A stretch of DNA of 31,540 bases, taken from positions 1-31,540 of the forward strand of contig CAYVME010000009.1 of NCBI GenBank assembly GCA_964452415.1, written 5' to 3'. Shown piece by piece: positions 30,760 to 31,540 of the stretch. The notes below the pieces were generated by a model. That model searched no databases, was not told the DNA's origin, and saw only the letters and a program-made list of their open reading frames with translations. Each line of letters starts with the position of its first letter. Position 1 is the first letter of the stretch. The stretch is from UBA12068 sp964452415. Lineage in GTDB: Bacteria; Patescibacteriota; Minisyncoccia; Moranbacterales; GWC2-37-73. The position numbers were made by a program, and so were the translations under genes.

Positions 30760-31173
30760 TTATTTACCAACAAGAGAATTAACCCCGAAACTAGAACCAC
30801 AGTTTTTCCCATGAGAAAGATCAAATGTCACATCTATATCGAAAATGCATACATTTTTCTCATAAAAATACATTTTAACCTTTACATATTTCAGAAGCAG
30901 TACTATTACAACAGAGGAAACCCGGGTTGATTTACTCAATGCTTCAACCAAAAATCTATTTTCAGCGTGTCCAGCACAAAGAAATTTATCGGCTGAACTT
31001 TTATCTACTGCAAAATAATCAGCACTCTCACTGAAACCGAAGTTGACCATTAAAGCATTGTTAATAAAATGCATCGCACTTTTGAGCCCTTTTGAGTGCT
31101 GAATCTGGGGATCTTTTTTAATCGCATCCTTGGTGCTGTTTTCAAATAACAAACTTGTTCTCTTGAGTTTCAT
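30760..31173 (-). CDS. orphan 137-aa protein with strong signals
   Basis: 137 residues. The ATG at 31173 follows a CAAAGGAG SD (31180-31187) by 6 nt. The N-terminal half is helical and basic, the rest beta-rich (SSVVIVLLLKYVKVKMYFYE, then DVTFDLSHGKNCGSS). It has three Cys and no signal peptide. I recognise no family. The gene has a near-consensus promoter, strong SD and perfect terminator, forming a self-contained single-gene unit like those at 367 and 2664. Confidence 0.65.
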   Translation of the reverse strand: MKLKRTSLLFENSTKDAIKKDPQIQHSKGLKSAMHFINNALMVNFGFSESADYFAVDKSSADKFLCAGHAENRFLVEALSKSTRVSSVVIVLLLKYVKVKMYFYEKNVCIFDIDVTFDLSHGKNCGSSFGVNSLVGK

Positions 31174-31245
31174 GATTTTCTCCTTTGAGAGGGTTCATTA
31201 CGACCCATTATTTGATATACTGGCAATATTTCAGCCAGATATTAT

Positions 31246-31274
31246 ATTATACTCTCTTTCAGTTAAAAAGTCAA
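31246..31274 (-). promoter_or_regulatory. promoter of the orphan gene
   Basis: On the minus strand TTGACT (31269-31274), 17-nt spacer, TATAAT (31246-31251). The about 65-nt leader contains a CTGGC/GCCAG hairpin (31220-31238). Confidence 0.8.
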
Positions 31275-31293
31275 TGGTTGATTTCCTGCAAGC

Positions 31294-31320
31294 AAAAAAT
31301 GCCTTGATTGAGGCTTTTTT
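31294..31320. terminator. hairpin with T-run, both strands
   Basis: AATGCCT/AGGCTTT with a short TGATTG loop and flanking A- and T-runs. No gene is seen directly before it on either strand. Confidence 0.55.
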
Positions 31321-31387
31321 AAGGGGTATGGAATAGTAAGATTTTTGTAAGCCTATTTTCTTGAATCCCGAACCCCTTTCGCGCTAT

Positions 31388-31514
31388 AAATGTGTCGATA
31401 CAAATCTGCAACGAGTGGAGCGTTAAGAAATTTTGAAACGTAGTGCCCGTCAGCAGGCGAAGGCACGCAGTGTAAATTTTAGTGGAGTGAGTCAGCAGTT
31501 TGTCGCACACATTT
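31388..31514. repeat. about 127-bp imperfect palindrome (copy E)
   Basis: Outer arms AAATGTGTCGATAC... and ...GTCGCACACATTT and inner arms AACGTAGTGCC and GGCACGCAGTG pair around a short centre. With the promoter and hairpin before it, this fills the 366-bp gene-free end of the window (31174-31540), where I see no reliable coding frame. Confidence 0.6.
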
Positions 31515-31540
31515 CTCCGTGCGAGAGTTTTCTTTCCTCC

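Noticed and set aside
31319..31510. Minus-strand open frame at the window end
   Set aside because: It lies within a palindromic repeat, has no SD, and its composition is not protein-like.

Overview
The window looks like a chromosomal piece of an ultra-small, host-dependent bacterium of the Candidate Phyla Radiation (Patescibacteria, Parcubacteria-like). This is inferred from protein content, because no rRNA is present. Supporting signs are the AT-rich DNA with the standard code (TGA is used as stop), tRNA-Ala and tRNA-Gln without an encoded CCA, a bacterial Elp3, a DUF5652 protein, a GtrA protein, a giant one-gene surface protein, many short palindromic intergenic repeats, and few strong Shine-Dalgarno sites. 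I cannot name a genus.

Layout. 0-0.8 kb: tRNA-Ile and tRNA-Ala on the minus strand, then an orphan basic protein behind a structured leader. 0.8-3.0 kb: a redox block, csoR-like repressor, trxA and trxB on the minus strand, with a clear repressor operator; divergent from it is a two-gene micro-operon (a Cys-rich 56-aa protein and a 45-aa membrane peptide). 3.0-5.8 kb: a Trm9-like methyltransferase and Elp3, diverging with start codons that touch, then a Nudix gene. 5.9-14.2 kb: one 2764-aa envelope protein with a membrane anchor, 14 RCC1 repeats, a LamG domain and a chain of fibronectin-III-like modules. 14.3-14.5 kb: a tRNA-Asn-like gene split by about 60 nt in the anticodon loop. 14.6-19.3 kb: a minus-strand run of nucleotidyltransferase, anchored protein, HD hydrolase, MazG, conserved hypothetical, Nudix and lysS. 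19.4-21.2 kb: a Cys-rich repeat protein, Sua5/YrdC and a DUF5652 protein. 21.3-23.0 kb: a conserved hypothetical and GtrA. 23.0-23.5 kb: a GxxExxY nuclease-like gene enclosed in 37-bp terminal inverted repeats. 23.5-26.2 kb: dnaX, then an HTH/LAGLIDADG-like gene running into tRNA-Gln. 26.2-31.5 kb: an alarmone-hydrolase-like HD protein, two membrane proteins, a cardiolipin synthase-like PLD protein, a GHKL ATPase, an orphan gene, and palindromic repeats.

How the genes fit together. Three themes recur. The first is tRNA and translation: Elp3 with the Trm9-like enzyme for wobble uridine, Sua5 for t6A, LysRS and tRNAs. The second is house-cleaning and redox control: Nudix, MazG and HD enzymes, and the thioredoxin system under a thiol- or metal-sensing repressor. 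The third is the cell surface: the giant RCC1/LamG/FN3 protein, the Cys-rich anchored protein and GtrA.

The most interesting signals are the nuclease-encoding element with long inverted repeats (23034-23501), the interrupted tRNA-Asn (14368-14501), the Elp3/Trm9-like pair, the CsoR operator with its divergent micro-operon, an 84-bp palindrome sitting in frame in the giant gene, and a family of ~100-bp palindromes. All functions are inferred by reading; no database search was run.
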